Positions 9,309 to 21,221 of a stretch of DNA of 64,000 nt are shown here, piece by piece; positions within the stretch are counted from its first letter, which is position 1, and each line of letters opens with the position of its first letter. The translations under genes and the position numbers were made by a program. A model generated the notes under the pieces. The model was not told the origin of the DNA and did not search any database. It worked only from the letters and a program-made list of their open reading frames with translations. The stretch lies in assembly GCF_003260975.1 (NCBI RefSeq), contig NZ_CP030041.1:4219501-4283500 (forward strand), read 5' to 3'. This DNA comes from Echinicola strongylocentroti. Its GTDB lineage: Bacteria; Bacteroidota; Bacteroidia; Cytophagales; Cyclobacteriaceae.

Positions 9309-9356
9309 AAAGCCCCTAAATTACCAGTAGAATTACAGGTAATTTAGGGGCTTTTT
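9309..9356 (+). terminator. Strong terminator-like hairpin 60 bp upstream of the PQQ-propeller gene
   Basis: A perfect 17-bp stem (arms 9309-9325 and 9338-9354, beginning AAAGCCCCTAAATTACC) with a 12-base loop ends in CTTTTT. No gene precedes it on the + strand. It may stop an unannotated transcript from the repeat region, insulate the next gene, or act as an attenuator in that gene's leader. Confidence 0.75.
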
Positions 9357-9415
9357 GTGTATGTTAGGTTTAAGATACGATCCTGTTTGTAGTTATTGAC
9401 ATTAAACCCATATTC

Positions 9416-10999
9416 ATGAAAAAAACATTTGCTTTTATTACTGTTTTGTTGATTGGTGCAAGTTGTGCTGATAGCCCTGATAACAACATCAACTGGCCTC
9501 AGCCGTCAGGTCCCAATGGTGATTGGACAGTGTCTTCCTCTATGGAAGTGGTCGACAATTTCAGTGTTACGACAGGAGAAAATATCATTTGGAAAACCCC
9601 ACTTCCCGAAGGTGGCCAAAGTGGAATAACCGTTTGGGAAGACAGAATTTTTCTCTCGGTCATGCAGCCAGTCACCGCTGTAAATGACAAGAGTGATTTG
9701 AAAGGGGCGGATATTTTGGCCCTTTGTGTGGATGCCAATGATGGTAGCGTGCTATGGGAGAGGGCGTTGGAGGGGAGTTTGGAAAGCGATTACATGTATG
9801 GGTTTTCTGACGCCAGTACCCCCGGGCCGGTGACAGACGGAGAATACGTCTGGTTTTATAATGCCAGTGGCCAATTAAGCTGCTTTGATTTTGAAGGGGA
9901 TTTGGTATGGGAGAGAAGCTGGGAGCCTGTAGAGAAATTGGATGGAGTTCATTTTCCCTTCAATAAACAATTTGAGCCCATATTGAATGGAAATCTGGTC
10001 TTGAACATGGAGCCTTATTGGAAAAGGGATGGAGAGCGGGTGTATGGATGGAATTACCTGTACGCTATGGACAAAACTACCGGCGAGGTACAGTGGATTT
10101 CAGAGGATGGGCTGACTCATTATAACACGCCGTCTTTTGGAAAAACGGCCGAGGGAAAGCCTGCAGTGCTCATCGGTCGGGGAGGCCATCACAAAGTGCC
10201 GGAATCGCCAAAAGGCTACTCCCTGATCAATATGGATAATGGCAAACGTATCTGGCAATATGAAACAACCGAAGGTATGGCGCTTTACCATGCCAGCTGG
10301 GATGAAGACAGGGCTATTTGGTACACAGAAGCTGAAGGGGAACTCCATGTGTTGGATGCCAAGAATGGCGACCTGAAGAAGAAGATATCCCTGACGGATA
10401 ACGTAGATGTTCGTCTGTGGGAACAAGAGCAATATGGGCTAAGGTCCAATATTGACCTGAAGGAAGAGTTGGGTATAAGTGTTTTTCCTGCGTGGTATAC
10501 TAATATTGTTGTCGATGACAAACTTTTTTTTATGTGTTTCAAAGAAGGGAATTACAGGAAAAATATCGGTCCGGACTATTCCCTGGGACGTGTGGATTTA
10601 CAGTCGGGTAAAGTGGAATATCTTCAGGTGCCCGTTCAGGTGGATTGGCAGGGGCAGCAACAGCACTATATTTGGGACAAGGCCCTGCGTACACAGACTA
10701 CAAATAACCGGGGACTGGACGTGGCTTACGACAAAAGGTCGCAAAGGGATGGCTGGCACTGGAATTTTAATGGAAACCCAATTAGTGTTAACGGAAAGAT
10801 ATTTTTCACTACTATGTTGGGAGTCGTCTATTGTGTAGCTGCAGATACAGCCGATTTTGATGAAAGTGCTTTGGTAAGCGTAAATGACCTCGGCCCCAAA
10901 GGGGAGACTTGGTCAGTAAATGCACCTTCTTTTGCAAATGGAAGGTTGTATCACCGCAGTCTAAAACACTTGGTGTGTATTGGTGATTCTGCTAACTGA
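9416..10999 (+). CDS. PQQ-like beta-propeller repeat lipoprotein
   Basis: A lipoprotein signal (MKKTFAFITVLLIGASC, Cys17) is followed by WPQPSGPNGDW and repeated blades of the outer-membrane BamB/PQQ-like type: the pattern LALCVDANDGSVLWERAL recurs as YAMDKTTGEVQWIS, YSLINMDNGKRIWQYE, HVLDAKNGDLKKKIS and LGRVDLQSGKVEYL. The blade motif continues to the end (VYCVAADTADFDE). No catalytic residues for a quinoprotein dehydrogenase could be identified, so it is more likely a scaffold or a binding/glycan-processing accessory protein than an enzyme. Such proteins are common beside sulfatases and glycosidases in marine Bacteroidota. It appears to be a single-gene unit with a terminator hairpin 60 bp ahead of it. 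Confidence 0.8.
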   Translation: MKKTFAFITVLLIGASCADSPDNNINWPQPSGPNGDWTVSSSMEVVDNFSVTTGENIIWKTPLPEGGQSGITVWEDRIFLSVMQPVTAVNDKSDLKGADILALCVDANDGSVLWERALEGSLESDYMYGFSDASTPGPVTDGEYVWFYNASGQLSCFDFEGDLVWERSWEPVEKLDGVHFPFNKQFEPILNGNLVLNMEPYWKRDGERVYGWNYLYAMDKTTGEVQWISEDGLTHYNTPSFGKTAEGKPAVLIGRGGHHKVPESPKGYSLINMDNGKRIWQYETTEGMALYHASWDEDRAIWYTEAEGELHVLDAKNGDLKKKISLTDNVDVRLWEQEQYGLRSNIDLKEELGISVFPAWYTNIVVDDKLFFMCFKEGNYRKNIGPDYSLGRVDLQSGKVEYLQVPVQVDWQGQQQHYIWDKALRTQTTNNRGLDVAYDKRSQRDGWHWNFNGNPISVNGKIFFTTMLGVVYCVAADTADFDESALVSVNDLGPKGETWSVNAPSFANGRLYHRSLKHLVCIGDSAN

Positions 11000-11188
11000 A
11001 AGGAGATGGTACGTGATGAATGGTGATTTGGTAAATCGTTATTTTTTCACCAAAAATATTTTCAATTTATTTCATATTACATTATAAAATATTCGTTTTA
11101 TTTCTTTTTTTTGTGCTATTGTGAGTTGTCAAAAGTATGTGTAAAAAATCATAGTAAGATCACACGTTGATACGACGAAATCCTCTAG

Positions 11189-14317
<3,129 letters not shown>

Positions 14318-14351
14318 TTGTAAAGAAGAAAAAATAAAATAGTAACCCAAT

Positions 14352-15653
14352 ATGAAGCGTATTAAAAGCTTATTGCCAATGATTGCCCTGGGAACACTGT
14401 TGGCGTGTGAGTCTTCAGGACTTCAGGATGTGGCCAAGGAGTTTCAGGTGACCACTGACATCCCCGTGGGAGGTAATTCATATTTGACAGCTGGTGAAGG
14501 GCTGGAAGTCACGAAAAAAGGTGTGAAAAACTGGACCTCTGAAGAAGCGGTGCTGAGCACTTACTTCAAGATGGAGGAGCCGCAGCAGGTGTTTTTGCAG
14601 CTTGTTTTGGAGGGGCGTGATACGGCTTGTGATTTTGTGGTGACTGCAGGAGGACATAGCAAGGATGTTTCGGTAGCATCTCAAGGGCGTGATACTGTTA
14701 ATGTGGGGGTTTTTGACCTCGAAGCAGGTTATGTGAAGATGGATGTTCAAGGTGCTTCCAAGGAAGGTGAAGCGTTTTCATCGATTAGGTCGCTGTTGGT
14801 GAAAACGAAAGAAGATGCCTCTATTGTGTATGTGAAAGATAACGAAAGTAATCGGTTTTACTGGGGGAGGCGAGGTCCTTCCGTTCACTTGACTTATACA
14901 TTGCCGGAAGATCAAGATTTCAAATGGTTCTACAATGAGATCACTGTCCCTGAAGGTGAGGATCCCAATGGGTCCTATTATATGGCCAATGGCTTTGGAG
15001 AAGGTTATTTCGGAATACAAGCCAATTCAGATGATGAGCGAAGGGTGCTGTTTTCCGTTTGGAGCCCCTTTCATACGGATAACCCTGATGAAATCCCCGA
15101 GGAGCAGCAGATCAAGCTGCTGAAAAAAGGAGACGGTGTGTATACTGGTGAATTCGGAAACGAGGGATCTGGTGGACAGAGCTACTGGAAATACAAGTGG
15201 ATCACGGGAAATACCTACCGGTTCCTCAATTCAGTCGAGCCTGATGGGAAAGGTAATACCATTTATACGGCCTATTTCTATGCGCCAGAACTCGGTGAGT
15301 GGAAGTTGATTGCCCGTTTTCTAAGGCCTCAGACCGACACATGGTATAAGCGTCCACATTCTTTTTTGGAGAATTTTAATGACAGAAATGGCTATATGGG
15401 CCGAAAAGCCTTCTATCATGACCAATGGGCGATGAACGTGCAGGGAGACTGGGTAGAGCTTACCGAGGCCAAGTTTACCGGAGATGATATAGCACGACGA
15501 GGATATCGGATGGATTATGCTGGAGGGGAAGAAGAGGGTAGGTTCTTCTTGCGCAATGGCGGATTTTTCGATGCGTTTGAACCGCTGAACAGCATGCATC
15601 AGTGTCAAGAAAAAGGGCAGTCACCTGAAATAGATTTTGGACAGTTGCCATAG
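14352..15653 (+). CDS. DUF3472 lipoprotein with DUF5077-like N-terminus
   Basis: A lipoprotein signal (IALGTLLAC, Cys19) is followed by a DUF5077-like beta domain (~30-155) and DUF3472 (~165-420), marked by GNEGSGGQSYWKYKW and HSFLENFNDRNG. It is a paralogue of the protein at the left edge of the window, which keeps the same two domains but adds an F5/8 type C module. The closeness to the GH2 gene (34 bp) suggests translation from one message and a shared task. No catalytic residues are established for DUF3472; the context repeatedly links it to extracellular glycan breakdown. Confidence 0.85.
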   Translation: MKRIKSLLPMIALGTLLACESSGLQDVAKEFQVTTDIPVGGNSYLTAGEGLEVTKKGVKNWTSEEAVLSTYFKMEEPQQVFLQLVLEGRDTACDFVVTAGGHSKDVSVASQGRDTVNVGVFDLEAGYVKMDVQGASKEGEAFSSIRSLLVKTKEDASIVYVKDNESNRFYWGRRGPSVHLTYTLPEDQDFKWFYNEITVPEGEDPNGSYYMANGFGEGYFGIQANSDDERRVLFSVWSPFHTDNPDEIPEEQQIKLLKKGDGVYTGEFGNEGSGGQSYWKYKWITGNTYRFLNSVEPDGKGNTIYTAYFYAPELGEWKLIARFLRPQTDTWYKRPHSFLENFNDRNGYMGRKAFYHDQWAMNVQGDWVELTEAKFTGDDIARRGYRMDYAGGEEEGRFFLRNGGFFDAFEPLNSMHQCQEKGQSPEIDFGQLP

Positions 15654-15679
15654 TAGGCGCAAATAGAAGATTTAATTGT

Positions 15680-15712
15680 AAGCCTGTGCACGTGTAGTGT
15701 ACAGGCTTTTTG
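15680..15712 (+). terminator. Rho-independent terminator after the GH2-DUF3472 pair
   Basis: An 11-bp stem (AAGCCTGTGCA paired with TGTACAGGCTT, one G-U pair) with a short loop and a run of T residues, about 27 bases after the DUF3472 stop codon. Confidence 0.75.
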
Positions 15713-15798
15713 CAGCTTAATATAATTTTTTAAAAACGGTTTCGTAAGTAATTTTCTTTTGTTTTAGTTGCTTTTTTGCATAATCCTAGTTAAAAATA

Positions 15799-15828
15799 TT
15801 GATTCGAAATTTTAATTGTTTACATTTA
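15799..15828 (+). promoter_or_regulatory. Candidate Bacteroidota-type promoter for the susC/susD pair
   Basis: TTG at 15799-15801, a 19-base spacer and TACATTTA at 15821-15828 approximate the phylum consensus (TTG, ~19 bases, TAnnTTTG) with one mismatch at the last base. This would give a ~220-base leader before the SusC start. No sigma/anti-sigma pair or hybrid regulator adjoins this SusCD, so its control is not evident. Confidence 0.35.
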
Positions 15829-16057
15829 GGGTGTTAATGATGAGATTATCGAAATAAAACGAAGCTTATTGACGCTGATGAGCATTGGATAGTCATAACA
15901 ACTACGAGTAAATAACAGCAGGATCAATGGGCTTGCCTAAGTCATTTGATCAAGAAGTAATACGAATAAAACCCAAATAATAACAACAAAGAGTGCCGTC
16001 TCGGGAAGCATGGAGACCAGACGTCAGGCACCAATTACCAACACAAAAAACAATATT

Positions 16058-19000
16058 ATGATGAGAAAACTACTTGCCAGAATGGGGTGGGTGGCTCTAG
16101 GGAGTTTCTCCCTAGCGTTGACTGTGTCCCCAGCCAGTGCCCGTTCCTTATCGGAGGAGGTGCTGAAAGTTGACAGCTATGAGGGCAATGATGTTGCTGA
16201 AAAAGCAGAGATTGATGTTCAAGGAACCGTTAAGGATTCATCGGGAGAGCCGCTTTTGGGCGTGAGTATCTTGGTAAAAGGAACCACCAAAGGTACCATC
16301 ACCGATATGGACGGATCCTTTAAGTTGACCGGCATTTCTGAGGATGCGGTGCTTCAGGTGTCTTTTATTGGTTTTAAGAGCCAAGAGGTGTCCATAGGAG
16401 GAAAGAGTCAATTGGATATCGTATTGGAAGAGGATACGCAAGGCTTGGACGAAGTAGTGGTGACAGGGTATACCACTCAAAAAAGGGAAAACCTTACAGG
16501 CTCAGTAGCTATAGTGGATGGGGATAAGTTGCAGGACATCACTTCTCCCAATGTCGGTAATATGCTACAGGGCAAGCTGGCCGGGGTAGATGTGAGTGCT
16601 TCATCTGGAGCGCCCGGAGCACTTCCCGATATTAGGATAAGGGGTAAAAACTCCATTCGGTCTTCGGTAAACCCAATTTGGGTAGTGGACGGTGTGATTT
16701 GGCATGGCACCCCAAATATCAATCCTGCTGACATCAAAAGTATTTCTGTTTTGAAAGATGCCGCATCCGCAGCACTCTATGGATCAAGAGGTGCAAATGG
16801 GGTCGTGGTAGTGACTACCAAAACCGCCCAGGGAGCCAATACGAGCTCTGTTAATGTAAGTGCAAAAACAGGGGTGGCAATGTTTAATACTGGCGGATTT
16901 GAGGTCTCCAATAGCAGGGGGATGTATGATCTATGGGGGCAGTTTCCTAATACGGACGCCATTCCAGGTTATTACACTGAAGAACTCCTGAATACCGATA
17001 CTGATTGGCTGGATATCGGGACACAAGCCGGTATTGTGCAAGACTACAACCTGAGCTATACGGGGACTTCCGAAAAGACCCGGATCTTTGCTACAGGAAA
17101 TTATTATAAAGAAGAAGGTTCGGTAAAAGGCTATGATTATGAGAGAATGACCGGTAGGGTGAACTTGGAATATGATATTTCACCAAAGCTTACCATCAAA
17201 CCAAAACTGGCCGCTACTTATATCAAAACTGAGGACAGGGAGCATAGTATCTATGACATGTACCGTAACCTTCCTTGGGACAATCCCTATGGAGAAGATG
17301 GTGAACCAGTGAATCCTCAAGAAGGAGACGTCACCTGGTACGGAAGGGATAACAGCAATTACCTGTACGACCTTCAATGGAATTACTCTACTGGAGATAC
17401 GGTCAATGTAATGGCCAATGTGGACCTTCAATACGATATTACCGAAAACTTGTCCTTTATCTCCACCAATAATATTACCTATTATGAAGGAGAGTCGTTT
17501 ACCTACACCGACCCAAGGTCAAATAGTGGGCTGGCGGACAATGGGCGCTTGTACAATGCGATCGGGAAAAGAACGACGCGTTTTACCAACCAGATGTTGT
17601 CTTACAACAAGGCCATCGACGATCATACCATTAGCGCTTTGGTAGCCTATGAGTATAATGATTATGTCTATAATAGTCTGAGCGCTACAGGTAAAGGCAT
17701 TGTTCCCGGAGCGTCTATTATCGGTAGTACTTCAGAACCCACGACGATAGGTGGTACTAAAAATGATTATGCATTCCAGTCTTATCTCTTCAATGCCAAC
17801 TACGGCTACAAAGGCAAGTACAATGCCCAAGTATCCTTCAGGCGTGATGGGGCCTCGCGTTTCGGGGAAAATAAGAAGTACGGTAATTTCTTTGCCATTA
17901 GTGGATCGTGGAATATCAGCAGAGAGGACTTCTTCAACAGCCAAGCATTTGATTATTTAAGGCTAAAAGCATCTTACGGTGGTGTAGGAAATACACCCAA
18001 CTCTCTGTATCCGCAATATGAGCTCTACTCTCTGGATGCCCAGTATAATGGAGATCCAGCAGCCATTGCTTCCACTTTGGGAAATGATGATTTGACTTGG
18101 GAAAAGACCTATGACACCAATATTGGGGTGGAATTTGGCCTTTGGAGTAGATTGACCGGTGTCTTGGAAGTATATAACAAAAGCACCAGTGGACTGCTCC
18201 ATTTTGTGCCACTTCCTGATGTGTCAGGATATACAGGGTATTTTGACAATATCGGTGGTGTAAGAAACAGAGGAATCGAATTCTCCTTGGGAGCAGATGT
18301 GCTCAGCAATGCTTCCGGTTTCAACTGGCACTTGGATTTTAATATTGGTAAAAATGACAATGAGATCACCGAGCTGTATGGAGGAAAGAGCCAGATTTCA
18401 GGAAATACCATTATTGAGGAAGGTGAAAACATCGATACTTGGTACATGAGAAAGTGGGCCGGTGTGAATCCAGAAGATGGCACGCCGCAATGGGAGCAGG
18501 TAGACCCAGCTACTGGGGAGACTGTGGTCACAGGGGCTTATTCTGCGGCTACGCTACAAAAAGTAGGTACTTCCACTCCGGATTTCTTCGGTGGACTTAG
18601 CTCTAGCATGGAATACAAAGGGGTGTATCTAAATGCTACCTTTGCCTATTCTGAAGGAGCGATGGTGTACCAAGCTGCCCGAGAGCTTTTTGACAGTGAT
18701 GGGGCATATCCCACTTATAATTTCATGAGCCTGCAGGACGGCTGGTCCAGATGGTCTCCGGACAATCCAAATGCAACGCACCCACAGCCTATTTATGGAG
18801 GGAACAACAACGCCCACAAACCCTCTTCCCGTTATTTGGAAGATGCCAGTTATCTGAGAATGCGAAATGTGACCTTAGGGTATACCATTCCTGGACGCAT
18901 CACTGATGCATGGAAAATCGGTAGCCTCAGCGCTTATTTGTCAGCTGATAACTTGATCACGATCACTGATTATTCAGGGTTGGATCCTGAAGCAGCTGTG

Positions 19001-19069
19001 AATGGGGATGGGTTTTCTCCTTATCCACTGCCCAAAAGGCTGACCTTCGGTGTGAATCTTTCTTTCTGA
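16058..19069 (+). CDS. SusC-like TonB-dependent outer-membrane receptor (no STN domain)
   Basis: SusC-family TonB-dependent transporters carry glycan oligomers across the outer membrane with a SusD lid. I start at 16058 (MMRKLLARMGW), which opens a signal peptide; the in-frame ATG at 16010 adds an unlikely charged tail. Order from the start used: signal peptide to ~29, carboxypeptidase-regulatory-like domain ~53-125, plug ~130-255 (EVVVTGYTTQKRENLTGSV, then IRGKNSIRSS and WVVDGV), and a beta-barrel ending in the outer-membrane signature GVNLSF. There is no N-terminal STN domain, consistent with the absence of an adjacent FecR anti-sigma gene. The broken susD frame follows 19 bp downstream. 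Confidence 0.93.
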   Translation: MMRKLLARMGWVALGSFSLALTVSPASARSLSEEVLKVDSYEGNDVAEKAEIDVQGTVKDSSGEPLLGVSILVKGTTKGTITDMDGSFKLTGISEDAVLQVSFIGFKSQEVSIGGKSQLDIVLEEDTQGLDEVVVTGYTTQKRENLTGSVAIVDGDKLQDITSPNVGNMLQGKLAGVDVSASSGAPGALPDIRIRGKNSIRSSVNPIWVVDGVIWHGTPNINPADIKSISVLKDAASAALYGSRGANGVVVVTTKTAQGANTSSVNVSAKTGVAMFNTGGFEVSNSRGMYDLWGQFPNTDAIPGYYTEELLNTDTDWLDIGTQAGIVQDYNLSYTGTSEKTRIFATGNYYKEEGSVKGYDYERMTGRVNLEYDISPKLTIKPKLAATYIKTEDREHSIYDMYRNLPWDNPYGEDGEPVNPQEGDVTWYGRDNSNYLYDLQWNYSTGDTVNVMANVDLQYDITENLSFISTNNITYYEGESFTYTDPRSNSGLADNGRLYNAIGKRTTRFTNQMLSYNKAIDDHTISALVAYEYNDYVYNSLSATGKGIVPGASIIGSTSEPTTIGGTKNDYAFQSYLFNANYGYKGKYNAQVSFRRDGASRFGENKKYGNFFAISGSWNISREDFFNSQAFDYLRLKASYGGVGNTPNSLYPQYELYSLDAQYNGDPAAIASTLGNDDLTWEKTYDTNIGVEFGLWSRLTGVLEVYNKSTSGLLHFVPLPDVSGYTGYFDNIGGVRNRGIEFSLGADVLSNASGFNWHLDFNIGKNDNEITELYGGKSQISGNTIIEEGENIDTWYMRKWAGVNPEDGTPQWEQVDPATGETVVTGAYSAATLQKVGTSTPDFFGGLSSSMEYKGVYLNATFAYSEGAMVYQAARELFDSDGAYPTYNFMSLQDGWSRWSPDNPNATHPQPIYGGNNNAHKPSSRYLEDASYLRMRNVTLGYTIPGRITDAWKIGSLSAYLSADNLITITDYSGLDPEAAVNGDGFSPYPLPKRLTFGVNLSF

Positions 19070-19088
19070 TTTAAAAAGTTACGAAATT

Positions 19089-20722
19089 ATGAAATACCTA
19101 AATAGAAAATATTGGATTGGGCTGGCTATGCTGACCTTGTCCGCTTGTGATATAGATAGGAGTCCCTACGACTCCATTACCTCCGATGACTTGGCCAATT
19201 CCGAAACCAGTGCCCAATCAGTGACACTAGGGAATTATAGCCGGATGAAAGATTGGAGTGACAATTGGCACCGTCTTTTCGAGTACCCTTCGGATAATGT
19301 GGCGCTTAGTGGCACGACGACAGACCCATTGTTTTTTACCTATAATTATCAGCGGATCCCCAATGGTTATCGGGTGGAGGGCTTTTGGAGAAGCTCTTAC
19401 CAGATTATTGTGGGGACCAATAAGGTGATCGAAGCGGTAGAAGAAGGAGGCACTGATGCCGATGATCAGTTGTTGGCAGAGAACTACTACATCCGTGCGC
19501 TGATGCATTATCAGTTGGTGAATATCCTTGGACGTCCTTATGCGCAAGGTAGGGACAATGAAGGGGTGCCGTTAAAACTGGATGGTGATCCTGAGAATAT
19601 CCCGGTGAGATCCACTGTAGGTGAAGTCTATGATCAAGTAGAAGCTGACTTGTTGCGCGCTGCTTCCCTTTTTACAGAGGATAAATCCAACGTGTATGCC
19701 AGCCAAGAAGCAGCATGGGCATTGCTTTCAAGACTTTACCTGTACATGGAAGATAATTCCAAAGCCATTGAATATGCTGATAAGGTGATAGAATCAGGGA
19801 AGTTCAGCTTGGTGGATACCGACCGGTTGGCGGATTATACCAAAATGGCTCCAGAGTCTAATTCTGAAACTATTTTCGCCATCAAATTTATCCCTGATGC
19901 CGATTATGCCAGCAACGGCTGGTACACGGTGGGCTCACTGTATGCCAATATCCAAGGTACTGGCTGGGGGAGATGTACGCTTCCAGGAGGTACTTGGAAA
20001 TGGTCAGGGAATATCCAGAAGATCAGCGGTATAATTCTATCAAACCTGTGGTAGTGGATGAGAGCATTACTTGGGCGTTGTATGTGGATGATAGCTATTC
20101 TTACAAATGGAAAGAAGTGACGGCATCGGGGGATGATTATGTGTATACAGAAGATGGGCAACAAAAAACGCTTCAAAAAGAAAGCGATGGACACGGCGGA
20201 TACCATTATTTCATTCAGACCGAGGAAGGGAGTAAGCGCGTCTTGATCGATAATAAGCTGGATGTCAGAAACGGGTTCCCTAAATACTATGTGTTGAAGT
20301 GTTCTGGGCAAGAAGACCAAGTGCATTTGTGGTCTCCTGTAATCTCCAGATTGGCAGAGATGTACCTAAACAGGGCCGAAGCCAATGCCAAATTAGGAAA
20401 TGATGTTTTGGCATTGGAGGATGTGAATATGATCCGGTCCAGAGCAGGTATTCCAGATATTGGCTTGCATACGATGGCAAACCTGGGAGACAAGTCTGTA
20501 TTGGACGTGGTGTTGGAAGAGCGCCAGTTGGAGCTGGCCTATGAAGGACACAGAAAGGTGGATGTCTTCAGAAACGGCAGAACGATGAATAGGGAATACC
20601 CTGGCACTCACTTATCCGGGAATAGTCCAATCTATACTATTCCAGCCAATGATAATGCAGTGGTGGAGTACCTCCCAGAAGGGCAATTGCTCATTCATGA
20701 AGGATTGACGCAGAATCCTTGA
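19089..20722 (+). pseudogene. SusD/RagB-family lipoprotein, frame interrupted by one missing base
   Basis: Two overlapping frames together make one normal SusD protein of about 544 residues. The first (from 19089) begins with a lipoprotein signal (LTLSAC, Cys20) and the SusD N-terminal TPR region, then shifts to unrelated residues after GTGWG. The second frame, from about 19970, continues with EMYASRRYLEMV and the C-terminal SusD block (SRLAEMYLNRAEANAKLG, ELAYEGHRKVDVFR). The break is in a run of five G at 19966-19970; a sixth G would restore GWGEMYAS. Either the gene is truly inactivated or this is a sequencing or assembly error at a homopolymer. The second part has no plausible start signal of its own. 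The neighbouring SusC is intact, which favours an error or a very recent mutation. Confidence 0.85.
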
Positions 20723-20749
20723 TATACTAGCTACTTAGTAATAATACAA

Positions 20750-20785
20750 AAAAAAGCCACTCGCAACTGCGAGTGGCTTTTTTTG
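20750..20785 (+). terminator. Rho-independent terminator after susC/susD
   Basis: A perfect 16-bp stem (AAAAAAGCCACTCGCA and its complement) with a two-base loop and flanking A and T runs, so it could work in both directions. Confidence 0.85.
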
Positions 20786-21221
20786 TGCTCACCTGTTTCA
20801 GTGTTTTTTTTTAGGGCTTTTGGATGAGAGATGGTAGGCTTGATTTTTTGCCCAGTATGACAAGAAATAGGTGAATCATGGCAAATTTTTGTCATGGCAT
20901 GTCATATAAATATATTTAATAATAATTGATTTTTTTGTGTTTAACTTTGATGAGTGTGTTAGGGGATGTACACCTTTTATGTGTGTTTTACTGTTTTAAA
21001 AAACTGTTTTTGTGACGATTTTTAATGTAAAATAATGTTTTATGGAGTTTCATGGAATAATATCGTCATTTTAAAAACACAGTAAAGTGTATTTGAATAA
21101 TCATATATAAAATTGGTAAAATATACATTGTTGGTTGAGCGGAAAGGCGTAGAGCAAAGTGCTCTCCTAATCATGAATATAGAAACATAGGACCTTTACA
21201 ATTATTAAATGAGTTTAATTT
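20786..21221 (+). promoter_or_regulatory. AT-rich leader region of the giant surface-protein operon
   Basis: No open frame of note. TAACTTTG at 20942-20949 matches the TAnnTTTG element exactly, but the upstream TTG at 20926 is at a poor distance (13 bases), so this is only a weak promoter candidate and would imply a ~270-base leader. No hairpin stands out in the rest. Confidence 0.3.

Noticed and set aside
16010..16057. ATG at 16010 as the start of the first SusC
   Set aside because: It would place 16 polar residues before a complete signal peptide; 16058 gives a normal signal peptide.
19973..20722. A separate 249-residue SusD-like gene
   Set aside because: It is the continuation of the SusD at 19089 after a one-base frame break; it has no own signal peptide or leader.
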